Below are positions 18,940-27,326 of a stretch of DNA of 64,000 nt, one piece after another (within the stretch, counting starts at the first letter, position 1; every line of letters starts with the position of its first letter). The notes beneath the pieces are model-generated. The model was given only the letters and a program-made list of their open reading frames with translations, ran no database searches and was not told where the DNA came from. The position numbers and the translations under genes are program-made. This stretch comes from Planctomycetota bacterium. Its GTDB lineage: Bacteria; Planctomycetota; UBA11346. Location: the NCBI GenBank assembly GCA_014193115.1, contig BJHQ01000001.1, positions 372,001 to 436,000 on the forward strand, read 5' to 3'.

Positions 18940-20079
18940 TCACGCATGGAGCGCGGCATTGAGGCCGCCCCAGCCAGCGCCCTTTTTCTGGTAGGCTTCG
19001 ATGGAGCCGGTCTGGCTGTTGCGACGCACCAGCAAATGGTCGCGGCCCGACAGATCGACGGCCTTGATCACGGTGCCCTCGGGCATCAGGCGGACCTTGC
19101 TGCCGGCGGTCAGGTACAGCCCGGCCTCGATCGTGCAGTCGTCGCCCAGGGAGATGCCCAATCCAGCGTTGGCGCCGAGCAGGCAGCGGCGGCCGATGCG
19201 GATGACCTCTTTGCCGCCGCCAGACAGCGTGCCCATGATCGACGCGCCGCCGCCGATATCGCTGCCATCGCCGACCACCACGCCGGAGCTGATCCGACCT
19301 TCGACCATGGATTTTCCCAGGGTTCCGGCATTGAAATTGACGAAGCCCTCGTGCATCACGGTGGTCCCTTCGGCGAGGTGGGCGCCGAGCCGCACGCGGT
19401 CGCCATCAGCGATGCGCACGCCGCTGGGGATGACGTAGTCCACCATCCGTGGGAACTTGTCGACGCCGAACACCCGGACCGTGTCGCCGCCGGTCCGCAG
19501 GCGCAGACGGACCGGTTCGAACTGCTCCGGCTCGAACGGTCCATGGCTGGTCCACACCACATTGTTGAGCAGGCCGAACACGCCATCGAGGGCCAGGCCG
19601 TGGGGTTGGACCTTGCGGTGGGACAGCAGGTGCAGGCGCAGGTAGACCTCATGGGCATCCTGGGGCCTGGTCTTCAGGTCGCCGATGAACACGGCGACGG
19701 CTTCGCGGTGCGGAGTCGGGCCTGGCCGCGGTTGGGCGCGCAGGGCGTCGCGCAGCCCGGCGAGGGCGTCGATGTTGGGATGGTGTTTGCCGTCACCTTG
19801 GAAGGGAGCGAATGCGGTCAGGGCCTGATCGAGCTGCTCGCCGGTCAGGCGGAAGCTGGCCGAGCCGCCGCGGTGGCCGGTGATGCTGCTCAGGATCGCG
19901 GCGGTGGCGTAGTTCTCTGCGCAATTCACCACCGGGAACCAGGTGTCGAGGATCTTCCGGGCCCCATCGGGACCGGGGATCCCGAAGGTCGCCAGGCCGA
20001 CCGCGTAGGCAGCCGGTCGTTGGTATCCGGCCTGGGATTCGATCCGGCTGACCTGGGCGTGGAAGGCGTCGAGGGACAT
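18940..20079 (-). CDS. dapD: 2,3,4,5-tetrahydropyridine-2,6-dicarboxylate N-succinyltransferase
   Basis: Succinyl-CoA-dependent step of the lysine/diaminopimelate pathway. The C-terminal half is a left-handed beta-helix of hexapeptide repeats, visible as [19 protein letters not shown], then [20 protein letters not shown] and [20 protein letters not shown]. The N-terminal half ([20 protein letters not shown]) and the length of 379 residues match the longer DapD subfamily rather than the 274-residue E. coli type. The start at 20079 gives [18 protein letters not shown]. It stands apart from other lysine genes here. The gap to its upstream neighbour is filled by R3 repeats. Confidence 0.92.
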   Translation of the reverse strand: MSLDAFHAQVSRIESQAGYQRPAAYAVGLATFGIPGPDGARKILDTWFPVVNCAENYATAAILSSITGHRGGSASFRLTGEQLDQALTAFAPFQGDGKHHPNIDALAGLRDALRAQPRPGPTPHREAVAVFIGDLKTRPQDAHEVYLRLHLLSHRKVQPHGLALDGVFGLLNNVVWTSHGPFEPEQFEPVRLRLRTGGDTVRVFGVDKFPRMVDYVIPSGVRIADGDRVRLGAHLAEGTTVMHEGFVNFNAGTLGKSMVEGRISSGVVVGDGSDIGGGASIMGTLSGGGKEVIRIGRRCLLGANAGLGISLGDDCTIEAGLYLTAGSKVRLMPEGTVIKAVDLSGRDHLLVRRNSQTGSIEAYQKKGAGWGGLNAALHA

Positions 20080-20150
20080 CGGAAGCTCCGCGAGGGCGAA
20101 GCTTTAGGCCCGAGATCACCGCGCCAAGGCCACCCGGGCTGCATCCTGGG

Positions 20151-20257
20151 AGCTCAGCCTCCAGCATGCCGTGGCGGCAATACACTTGCAGGCTGAAGCC
20201 TGTGCTCCCAGGACACGCTTGCAGGCTGAAGCCTGCGCTCCCAGGGCGCAGGCTCCC
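20151..20257. repeat. cluster of R3 palindromic repeats (GGGAGC plus AGGCTTCAGCCT hairpin)
   Basis: Two well-kept copies of TGCAGGCTGAAGCCTG followed by YGCTCCCAGG lie at about 20188-20213 and 20219-20244, flanked by a degenerate copy at 20148-20170 in the opposite sense and a short remnant CGCAGGCTCCCAGC at 20244-20257. The same unit forms a 25-bp-arm hairpin in ribD at 22864-22929. It lies between two genes on the minus strand. Confidence 0.8.
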
Positions 20258-20259
20258 AG

Positions 20260-20781
20260 CTATTTCGCGCCGCGCGGGCGGTAGCTGGCGGCCTTCACCG
20301 CTTCAGGGCTGAACAACGTGACGGTGCTGCTTCGGGTCCGCTCGTTGGCCTGTTCGCGGGGGGCCGAGAGATGGACCTCGATCCGGCGCCGCCACCAGCT
20401 CGGCAGATCAATGCGCGGGTCGTCATCCTGATGGAAATCGTTGATGTACTCAGCCAGATTCTGATTGATCCAGAAGTAGGTGCGGACCGGATCGGACGTC
20501 GCCACCAGGTCGAGCGGGATGTTGCGGCTCGACACCGACATCAGGATCAGTTTGAGATGGTCGGCGCTGGCGGGGTTTTCAAGATCCGCGAGGTCGATGA
20601 CGCTGATCATCGCATGGCAGATGCCGGCCACCGCCAGCGCGCTGTCCATGGTTGCGGGGTCAAGCAGCCACAAGCCCTTGTCGGTGCGATCCGACCATTG
20701 CCGGCTGTCCTTCATGCAGCTGCCGGCCATCTGGGTCTTGTTGGTAAAAAGGCAGCAGACGATCTTGCTTTCGTCAGACAT
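20260..20781 (-). CDS. hypothetical protein, possible signalling partner of the DUF4388-like gene
   Basis: 173 residues beginning MSDESKIVCCLFTNKTQMAG. A central stretch with alternating hydrophobics (ALAVAGICHAMISVIDLADL and LKLILMSVSSRNIPLDLVAT) suggests a compact alpha/beta fold of receiver-like or regulator-like type, but the conserved Asp/Lys set of response regulators is not evident. The C-terminus is Arg/Glu rich. It follows the DUF4388-like gene by 67 bp on the same strand, so joint expression is likely. I do not recognise the family. Confidence 0.6.
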   Translation of the reverse strand: MSDESKIVCCLFTNKTQMAGSCMKDSRQWSDRTDKGLWLLDPATMDSALAVAGICHAMISVIDLADLENPASADHLKLILMSVSSRNIPLDLVATSDPVRTYFWINQNLAEYINDFHQDDDPRIDLPSWWRRRIEVHLSAPREQANERTRSSTVTLFSPEAVKAASYRPRGAK

Positions 20782-20848
20782 GGGTGCTTTCGCGGTCGGA
20801 ACCGCTCCTCGTCTCGTCTGGCAGGGGGGTCACGGAAGGTCAGGTAAC

Positions 20849-21640
20849 TCAGAAGAAGCGTCGGACTTCGTCCTGGCCGCGAACGGTGCGCAGCCAATAG
20901 GTACGCAGCAGCAGGCGGACCTCTTCGACCAGATCATGATCGGCGCAGGTCAGCTTGGTCTTGATGGCGCGCAGGTCGAGGACGCCATTGCATTCGCGGA
21001 TGATCAGGTTGGCCAGGATCGACGGCGGCTGGCCGCGGTTGCGCGGGGCCTGCTCGGAGGGGATCTTCTCCATCACGATCACGCCGAGGAAGGCATCGTC
21101 GAAGCGCTCGGTGAGCACCCCGGACAGCAGCATGCCGTACAGGATCTGAGCAGCCTCGTGCTCGGTCCGTCCAGACAGCTCGACGATCTCCTTCAGGGTT
21201 CGCCGGCCATTGACCAGCGATAGCAGCTTCCACTCGCTCTGGGTCAAACGGACGTCACCGATCTTCTGGCTGTCCCGTTCGATGTGGAGGATCGTCGCCG
21301 GATCGGGCAGGTTGTCGAAGACCGACCCTTCGTCGAGCCGGCGCAGGCCTTCGAGGAGCAGATTGGGCAGTGACAGGTTGACCGTGCGCAGCGGAGCGCG
21401 GGCGCTCTTCAGGAAGGCGAATTTGCCTTCTTTCCACTTGAACAGCTGATAGATCGCCGCTTCGCCCTCGCGCGGCGGGCAGAACGCATGGACCACCTCG
21501 CCTTGGTGGAAATAGACTCCGGCGGCCTTCCGGGTCTGCGGATGCTCGAACAGCAGCTGGCCGTTCTTGCGGGTGGCGTGGAAGAACTGGAGGAGGTCGG
21601 GCAGTGGGTACTCCGCCAGATCGCCCTGCAGGGTGGACAT
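20849..21640 (-). CDS. DUF4388 (PATAN-like) domain protein
   Basis: From the ATG at 21640 the protein starts MSTLQGDLAEYPLPDLLQFF, the classic opening of the DUF4388 domain, followed by ATRKNGQLLFEH, GVYFHQGEVVHAFCPPREGE and AIYQLFKWKEGKFAF. These domains occur in signalling proteins of delta-proteobacteria, planctomycetes and cyanobacteria and are thought to be adaptor modules. The rest (about residues 110-263) is helical with a winged-helix-like stretch, RLTQSEWKLLSLVNGRRTLK, as in other DUF4388 proteins. The frame is open to 21829 but the added residues are not family-like; an ATG at 21697 is a second option. Confidence 0.8.
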   Translation of the reverse strand: MSTLQGDLAEYPLPDLLQFFHATRKNGQLLFEHPQTRKAAGVYFHQGEVVHAFCPPREGEAAIYQLFKWKEGKFAFLKSARAPLRTVNLSLPNLLLEGLRRLDEGSVFDNLPDPATILHIERDSQKIGDVRLTQSEWKLLSLVNGRRTLKEIVELSGRTEHEAAQILYGMLLSGVLTERFDDAFLGVIVMEKIPSEQAPRNRGQPPSILANLIIRECNGVLDLRAIKTKLTCADHDLVEEVRLLLRTYWLRTVRGQDEVRRFF

Positions 21641-21843
21641 GGTGGCCAGCGTCCCGCCCAGGCTGAGGCCGCCGTGAATGGCCCGAGAAGATTCCATGAA
21701 GGCGCAGCCCCACCCGTGGGAGCATGACCGACCCACCCCCAGGTCTGGAGAAGACCCGGCCGGATCGGACCGCACACACGGTGCGAACGTGGCGAATACC
21801 ACGGTTTTCCAGCCCGCCGGGTGGGACACGCCCGCTGTGGAAA

Positions 21844-22986
21844 TCAGCGACGGCGCAGGCGCATCATCACCGTGCCGTCGACCAGCAGCGGCGGTTGCTC
21901 GTGCTCCCAGGTCACGCCGGCAGTGATGGGGAGGCGGAGCGCGTCTGCCTGGACCACCGGCAGGCCGGTCGTCCAGGTCAGGCCACCCACCGAGATGTCC
22001 AATCGGTCGTACAGATCAGCCTGCAACCACGCGGCATGGACGATGGCACCGCCTTCGACCAGCACGTCGTTGCAGCCAAGTTGGCCGAGCCACCGCGCCA
22101 CCGCCGGCGGGTCGTGGGGATCGGGGGTGCCGTCCTGGCCGGTGCAGAGCAGCAGCTGAGCCGCGCCATCGCGCAGCCGGGATTCGGCGGCGATCGGCGT
22201 GCGCCCCAGCACCACCCGGCGTGGCCCGCGGCCGTCATGGTGCGGCCTCGGCCGGGTGGCGAGCAGGGCCGGATCGTCGATCCGTGCCGTGCCGGCGCCG
22301 ACGATGATGGCGTCAAACGCACGCCGGCGACGGCGGCCAAGAGCCAAGGCGCCCGCCGATGAGATCCATCCACCGCCGCCGGTCTTGGCAAGGAGTCCAT
22401 CCAGGGTCATCGCCCATTTTCCGGTGACCCGCGGCCGACCTTTGGTGATCCGGCTGAGGAATCCGCCGTGGATATGGGCGGCCACCGCCCCCAGGCAACC
22501 GACCTCATAATCGATGCCTGGTAGATGCGGTGACGGATCCTCCTGGCCCGGATCGGCCAGCGCAGCGACGACCCGCACGACCCCAGCGGCGACCAGCGCC
22601 TGAGCGCAGGGCGGTTGCCGGCCGGTGCGAGTGCAAGGCGCCAGGGTCACATAGGCGGTGGCGCCCGCCGGCTCGTGGCCGCGGGCCCGGGCATCCGCGA
22701 GGGCGGCGGTCTCGGCGTGCAGGTCACCCCAGCGGCGATGGCGCCCGGCGCCGATCAACTCGTTGTTTTTGACCAGCACGCAGCCAACGCCGGGATTGGG
22801 CGCGGTCATGCCCAGCGACATGGATGCCAGGCGCAGAGCGCGGCGCATCCAATGGGCATCGGCCCTGGGAGCGCAGGCTTCAGCCTGCACCGCGGCATTG
22901 TCCGGCAGGCCGAAGCCTGCGCTCCCAGGGCGCCGGGCTCCGTCGAGCGTTCTGCCAGCCTTTGCCGAGTCCTGGATCATCGTCAT
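21844..22986 (-). CDS. ribD: bifunctional riboflavin biosynthesis deaminase/reductase RibD, N-terminus altered by a repeat
   Basis: Catalyses deamination of the pyrimidine intermediate and then reduction of its ribosyl side chain in riboflavin synthesis. The zinc deaminase domain shows MRRALRLASM, TAPNPGVGCVLV, HAE with His90, and PCTRTGRQPPC. The reductase domain has PRVTGKWAMTLDGLLAKTGG, AIIVGAGTARIDDPALLATR and DVLVEGGA. The ATG at 22986 overlaps the stop of the preceding gene as ATGA, which supports this start. Residues 20-41 are encoded by an R3 repeat hairpin (22864-22929), so a mobile repeat seems to have been kept in frame within the N-terminal tail, ahead of the conserved DAHWMRRAL. 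If the overlap is fortuitous, the ATG at 22848 or the GTG at 22890 are the alternatives. Confidence 0.9.
   Translation of the reverse strand: MTMIQDSAKAGRTLDGARRPGSAGFGLPDNAAVQAEACAPRADAHWMRRALRLASMSLGMTAPNPGVGCVLVKNNELIGAGRHRRWGDLHAETAALADARARGHEPAGATAYVTLAPCTRTGRQPPCAQALVAAGVVRVVAALADPGQEDPSPHLPGIDYEVGCLGAVAAHIHGGFLSRITKGRPRVTGKWAMTLDGLLAKTGGGGWISSAGALALGRRRRRAFDAIIVGAGTARIDDPALLATRPRPHHDGRGPRRVVLGRTPIAAESRLRDGAAQLLLCTGQDGTPDPHDPPAVARWLGQLGCNDVLVEGGAIVHAAWLQADLYDRLDISVGGLTWTTGLPVVQADALRLPITAGVTWEHEQPPLLVDGTVMMRLRRR
22864..22929. repeat. R3 inverted repeat inside the ribD 5' end
   Basis: Two 25-bp arms, 22864-22888 and 22905-22929, are reverse complements except for one position, with a 16-bp loop. 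Each arm is CCTGGGAGCGCAGGCTT followed by YRGCCTGC. The 66-bp unit keeps the ribD frame open. The arms match the R3 copies at 20188-20244. Confidence 0.92.
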
Positions 22987-23306
22987 CCCCAGTAGTATCC
23001 CCGGGAATAGCGCACTTGCGGGTGGCTACCGGATTGAGCGGCATGCATCCAGGTTTCCGCAATGCACAGCGGATAAAAACCGATGGCCATCACTGCCCCG
23101 GTGATCGGCCGCCGGTGTGGCGGCCGGAGCTGATACATGCCCGACTGATCGACCGAATGGACCACGAAAACTTTGGTCGGAGAGGAGTTCGAGTATTCGA
23201 TCGCGAAATGGACCAGCTGATGGGTGATCCGCGCCACGCCGTAGGCAGCAAAATAGACGCCGACCAGCAGGCCGACCGCGAGCAGCCACTTCGTCCGCGC
23301 AGACAT
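22983..23306 (-). CDS. small membrane protein, function unknown
   Basis: About 107 residues from the ATG at 23306; a TTG at 23315 overlaps the nusB stop. An N-terminal helix (WLLAVGLLVGVYFAAYGVA) and a second hydrophobic stretch (ITGAVMAIGFYPLCIAETW) flank a polar loop of about 35 residues. The tail is Tyr/Arg/Gly rich. The protein is encoded between nusB and ribD with overlaps or near overlaps on both sides, so it belongs to that operon. No family recognised. Confidence 0.65.
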   Translation of the reverse strand: MSARTKWLLAVGLLVGVYFAAYGVARITHQLVHFAIEYSNSSPTKVFVVHSVDQSGMYQLRPPHRRPITGAVMAIGFYPLCIAETWMHAAQSGSHPQVRYSRGYYWG

Positions 23307-23311
23307 CGCGG

Positions 23312-23902
23312 TCAAGGTGCCGGGACCGGCTCCGCTACGGCGTCGGGCTTGGTGGTGTCAGACTTGGTCGGCTTGGCCGGCTTGACCTCGCCAGGGCGGA
23401 GGTCGCGGGCCAGGCGGTCGAGCACCCCGTTGATCAGCTTGGCGGTGCGCGCATCGCTGCCGAATTGCTTGGCCAGCTCGATCGCCTCGTTGATCGCCAC
23501 CCGCGGCGGGGTGTCCGGGCAATAGAGCAGCTCGGCGGCGCCGAGCCGCAGGATCGCCCGGTCGGTGACCGCCAGGCGGTGGATCGTCCAGTTGTCGAGG
23601 CGCTGATCGATGGCTACATCGATGGCGACCCGATCCTTGTCGACCAGGGCGAACAGCTCCCGGGCGAAGGCCAGGGCGGCGGCCTCCTCGTCGAGGGCGG
23701 CGGTGTCGCCGTCGGGACTGGTCAGCAGATGTCCGTCGTCAATGAACCGGTTCTGTTCCCAGGCATAAAGCAATTGGATGCAACGCTGCCGACCGGTGGT
23801 GCGGGCCTGTCTTGCGATGGCAGCCACGGCCGGACCGATCGCGACGGCTCCGGGAGGGCCGGACGCTGGGCTTGCCGCCCGCCGGTTGGTCCGGCTGGTC
23901 AT
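23312..23902 (-). CDS. nusB: transcription antitermination factor NusB
   Basis: RNA-binding factor that joins NusE (S10) at boxA in rRNA antitermination. The all-helical domain is clear: [15 protein letters not shown] at the start, [40 protein letters not shown] and [20 protein letters not shown], ending in [13 protein letters not shown]. There is a basic N-terminal extension of about 35 residues and a Lys/Pro/Ala-rich tail of about 30. The ATG at 23902 overlaps the ribH stop (ATGA). The ribH-nusB pairing is common in bacteria. Confidence 0.95.
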   Translation of the reverse strand: MTSRTNRRAASPASGPPGAVAIGPAVAAIARQARTTGRQRCIQLLYAWEQNRFIDDGHLLTSPDGDTAALDEEAAALAFARELFALVDKDRVAIDVAIDQRLDNWTIHRLAVTDRAILRLGAAELLYCPDTPPRVAINEAIELAKQFGSDARTAKLINGVLDRLARDLRPGEVKPAKPTKSDTTKPDAVAEPVPAP

Positions 23903-24372
23903 TTGATGGCATCCAACAGGGCGATCATCTCCAGGGCGGCCAATGCGGCCTCGGCGCCCTTGTTGCCCGCCTTGAGTCCGGCCCGGGCCCAGGCCTGGTC
24001 GGTGTTCTCGGTGGTCAGCACGCCGAACAGCACCGGGATATCGAGCTCGCCGTGCTTGCCGGCGCTGGCCAGGCCATTCGCGCAGCCGCCCGCAACATAG
24101 TCGAAATGCGGGGTATCGCCGCGGATCACGCAGCCGAGGGCGATCACCGCGTGGTATCGGCCGGTGCGCGCCAGGTGGCGGACGGCGACCGGCAGTTCCC
24201 AGGCTCCTGGAACGCGGGCCACAGTGATTCCGGAATCGGCGACCCCATGGCGGACCAGGATTTCGACCGCACCGGCGACCAGTTGGTCGACGATCGGTGC
24301 GTTGAATCGGGCGGCGGCGATGGCGACCCGGCGGTCGCGGCCGTCGAACCGGCCTTCGAGGATGGTGGGCAT
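23899..24372 (-). CDS. ribH: 6,7-dimethyl-8-ribityllumazine synthase
   Basis: Penultimate enzyme of riboflavin synthesis; forms the lumazine from the ribityl-pyrimidine and dihydroxybutanone phosphate. Signature elements are present: [50 protein letters not shown] and [14 protein letters not shown]. From the ATG at 24372 it is 157 residues and begins [15 protein letters not shown], typical of the family; the upstream extension to 24408 is not. The stop overlaps nusB, and ribD is two genes further. No FMN riboswitch consensus is visible in the 176-bp divergent gap to prfB. Confidence 0.96.
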   Translation of the reverse strand: MPTILEGRFDGRDRRVAIAAARFNAPIVDQLVAGAVEILVRHGVADSGITVARVPGAWELPVAVRHLARTGRYHAVIALGCVIRGDTPHFDYVAGGCANGLASAGKHGELDIPVLFGVLTTENTDQAWARAGLKAGNKGAEAALAALEMIALLDAIK

Positions 24373-24548
24373 GGCGGGCGCAGCGTAGCGGCCCGGCGAC
24401 CCTGCCAAAGGTCTCTCGGCCGGACCGGCTAGTGACCTCAGGCGGCTCGCCGCGACTCAGCGCCGTCGCGCTTGCCTGCCAGCCGCCTGGAGCATCCTGC
24501 GAAACCTTTTGCGGTTCCCGCCCTCGCCCCACAGCCCCAGCCCAGACC

Positions 24549-25688
24549 ATGAGCGACCTTGATGACCGTCTCGCCGACCTGGCGGGCAAGCTGGACGCCT
24601 TCGCCCGCCTGGTTGATCTCCCGGCCAAGCAGGCTGAGACGGCGCGGATCGAAGCGCGGATGGCCGATGGCGATTTCTGGAATGACCAGGTCCGCGCCCA
24701 AGCGACCATGGCCCAGCTGAAATCGCTGACCAACATCCTCAGTCCCCATGCGGAACTGTCCAAAGGCGTGGCCGATACCAAGGAATTGGCGGCGATGGCC
24801 GAGACCGACGACGACCGGGCCGAGCTGATGCGCGAGGTCGACCGCCTGGCCGCTCTGTATGAACGGCTCGAACTCGCCCTGGCCCTGGGCGGGAAATACG
24901 ACCGGTCCAATGTCTTCCTGTCGATCCGGCCTGGTGCCGGCGGCACCGAGAGCTGCGATTGGGCGGAAATGCTTTTCCGCATGTATTCCAATTATTGCAG
25001 CCGGGCCGGCTACCAGGTGACCCTGGTCGACAGCCTGCCCGGCGAGGTCGCCGGGGTGAAGACCGTGACCCTGGAGATTTCCGGTACGAACGCCTATGGC
25101 TACCTGAAATCCGAGATGGGCACGCATCGCCTGGTCCGCATCTCGCCCTTCGACTCCAACGCCCGCCGCCAGACCAGCTTCGCTGCGGTCGAGGTCTGCC
25201 CGGTGCTGAGCGATGCCGAGCAGATCGAGGTCGATGAAATCGATGAAAAGGAGCTGCGCATCGATACCTACCGCGCCGGCGGCGCCGGTGGCCAGCACGT
25301 CAACAAGACCGATTCGGCGGTGCGCATCACCCACATCCCCACCGGGGTGGTGGCAGCCTGCCAGACCGAACGCAGCCAGCAGCAGAACCGGTCGAAAGCG
25401 ATGCAGATGCTGGCCTCACGCTTGCAGCAGCTCAAGGACGCCGAACGCCTGGATGAGCTGAAGGCCCTGCAAGGCGAGCGCGGCACCATCGGCTGGGGCT
25501 ACCAGATCCGCAGTTACGTGATGATGCCCTACCAGATGGTCAAGGATCTGCGCACTGGCCATGAGACCAGCCAGATCCAGAAGGTCCTCGATGGCGAATT
25601 GCAGCCGTTTATCGACGCCTATCTGCGCTGGCGCCTGGGCGGGTCGAAGGACCGCCGGGTCAAGGCCGGGGATGATGACACGGCCTGA
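24549..25688 (+). CDS. prfB: peptide chain release factor 2
   Basis: Releases the finished peptide at UGA and UAA stops. The stop-recognition tripeptide SPF is in LVRISPFDSNARRQTSFAAV and the catalytic GGQ is in AGGAGGQHVNKTDSAVRITH. The N-terminal coiled region (MSDLDDRLADLAGKLDAF) aligns with other RF2 proteins. The ATG at 24549 gives 379 residues. The programmed +1 frameshift (CTTTGA with an upstream SD) used by many bacteria to control RF2 is absent: the frame is continuous from the start. It is divergent from ribH. Confidence 0.95.
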   Translation: MSDLDDRLADLAGKLDAFARLVDLPAKQAETARIEARMADGDFWNDQVRAQATMAQLKSLTNILSPHAELSKGVADTKELAAMAETDDDRAELMREVDRLAALYERLELALALGGKYDRSNVFLSIRPGAGGTESCDWAEMLFRMYSNYCSRAGYQVTLVDSLPGEVAGVKTVTLEISGTNAYGYLKSEMGTHRLVRISPFDSNARRQTSFAAVEVCPVLSDAEQIEVDEIDEKELRIDTYRAGGAGGQHVNKTDSAVRITHIPTGVVAACQTERSQQQNRSKAMQMLASRLQQLKDAERLDELKALQGERGTIGWGYQIRSYVMMPYQMVKDLRTGHETSQIQKVLDGELQPFIDAYLRWRLGGSKDRRVKAGDDDTA

Positions 25689-25778
25689 GACACGGCCCGG
25701 CCATGTCCTGGCGGACACGTTGCCCCGTGCTTCCCCAGGTTAGGGTTCGAGCACGCACACGCAGTCGGGAGCCTCACC

Positions 25779-27326
25779 ATGCGCACCACCCATGTCCTCG
25801 TCGCCAGCACCATCCTGGCCGCAGCCTTCATGACCGGCTGCGGGGGCAAGGTCGTCGGTGACGACAAAGATACCGAGCAGGTCTACACCGGCATCTCGTA
25901 TGGCGCGATCGCCAAGGGCGTGGCCGAGAACTGGCCGATTCAGGGTAAGAATCCCCAGATTGACGGCCAGGGCAACATGGCCGCCTATAACAGCTCCTAC
26001 AGCAACGTGATCTGGGTGCGCAACTCGCTCAACCGCTTGCGCCGCCGGGTCAACGTCGATGGCGCCCACGCCGCCGAACCGCTGGTCGCCTCCGCCATGC
26101 TCCACAGCGGATACATGATCACCGAGGCGTATCTGACTGACAGCGAAAGCACCAATGGCCTGCCCGATGGTCCGGCCGACACCACCAACCTGTTCAACAC
26201 CAAGGTGTCGTTCCCGGACCGGATCCAGTCCGCGATCCTGGCCTACAACGAATACAACGAGCCAGCCGAAGTCCCCGGTGCGGTGGGCTGGGATGGCACC
26301 GCGCTCAAAGGCAGTGATATCGTCCTGAATCCGGATTTCCCAGCGACGGAATACGACGAGCGGTTGCACATGGACAACGATCTTCCGTACCTGTGGCTCT
26401 ATGGTCGCGAAGGCGGATTCTACGAAATTCCAGCCACGATCTTCGACCCCACCAACAACTACAATCGCAACGGGTTCAACGCCAAGGGCAGCATAGACGC
26501 CACCGTCCTGGAGACATGGAACCTGCTCTATGGCCGGCTGCCGATGATGCGCCACCGCTTCACCCTCATGGGCTATGGCGGCCGCATGTCACTCAAAGGC
26601 GGCGTCTTGTATTACGATTATACGGAGGGCGGACTCATCGACTGGCTTGTCAATTTCGACTCCTATTTCGATGCAATGGTCAATGACGGCAACGCCAACG
26701 CTACGAACAAGAGCATGTTCCCGGCCTACATCCCCAAGCTGTTCGGCAAGGATTTTCTGGACAAGCAGGATCTCGCCCGGACCGCTGCCGAGAACGCCAA
26801 CGATCCGCCGAATTTCAGCACCCTCACCTTCGCCGGCGAGTCCGGCGTGCTGACCACCCCGACCTCGTGGCCGACCTATGGTGAATCCGGGGTCTGGCTG
26901 GGCTACCACGTCTTGTGGGATGTCGCGGTTCCGCCCGGACTCAACGTCAGCCCCGATGAGACCCCGCTCGGCATACCGATCCATTTTATCTTCCCCATCA
27001 CCCAGAAATGGGACATCCTGCAGGTATCCCTGCACGAATCGGCGATTCCCAAGAACGGCGCTAAGCCCATCGAAGGCCGCTCGATCAATGCCAAAGTGCT
27101 CTACGGCGGACAGCCGTCCAGCATCAGTGGAAGTGGCGCGACGTTTGATCCTGTGCTGGAAATCGGCGAAGTCTTCCTGGTGCCCGATGTCTGGCTGGAT
27201 CCGCGGCAGGTCTACCTGGTGAAGTTCAGCGGCCTGTCCGGCGGCAGCAACATCGTCGGCGATGTGCTGTTCACCACCGGCTTCCGGATAGGGTACGACG
27301 ACCAGGTCGGGCCGTTCCGCAAGTGA
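25779..27326 (+). CDS. secreted lipoprotein with possible CAP/SCP-like domain
   Basis: Signal peptide MRTTHVLVASTILAAAFMTG followed by lipobox Cys (MTGCGG). The 515-residue protein has a region NSLNRLRRRVNVDGAHAAEP, then LVASAMLHSGYMITEAYLTD, that resembles bacterial CAP (SCP/PR1) domains, which open with a helix of NxxR type and later carry a His-Ser/Tyr-Met stretch. SFPDRIQSAILAYNEYNEPA could be the matching conserved block. The remaining two thirds is rich in Asn, Asp, Tyr and Trp with beta character and no recognised fold. It leads a run of envelope protein genes. The CAP assignment is tentative; a cell-surface role is better supported. Confidence 0.7.
   Translation: MRTTHVLVASTILAAAFMTGCGGKVVGDDKDTEQVYTGISYGAIAKGVAENWPIQGKNPQIDGQGNMAAYNSSYSNVIWVRNSLNRLRRRVNVDGAHAAEPLVASAMLHSGYMITEAYLTDSESTNGLPDGPADTTNLFNTKVSFPDRIQSAILAYNEYNEPAEVPGAVGWDGTALKGSDIVLNPDFPATEYDERLHMDNDLPYLWLYGREGGFYEIPATIFDPTNNYNRNGFNAKGSIDATVLETWNLLYGRLPMMRHRFTLMGYGGRMSLKGGVLYYDYTEGGLIDWLVNFDSYFDAMVNDGNANATNKSMFPAYIPKLFGKDFLDKQDLARTAAENANDPPNFSTLTFAGESGVLTTPTSWPTYGESGVWLGYHVLWDVAVPPGLNVSPDETPLGIPIHFIFPITQKWDILQVSLHESAIPKNGAKPIEGRSINAKVLYGGQPSSISGSGATFDPVLEIGEVFLVPDVWLDPRQVYLVKFSGLSGGSNIVGDVLFTTGFRIGYDDQVGPFRK

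Noticed and set aside
24373..24548. FMN riboswitch upstream of ribH
   Set aside because: The gap is short and I see none of the conserved RFN sequence blocks.
23903..24991. NusB extended through ribH to 24991
   Set aside because: The upstream part is antisense to prfB or out of frame with ribH; the ATGA overlap at 23902 gives a normal NusB.
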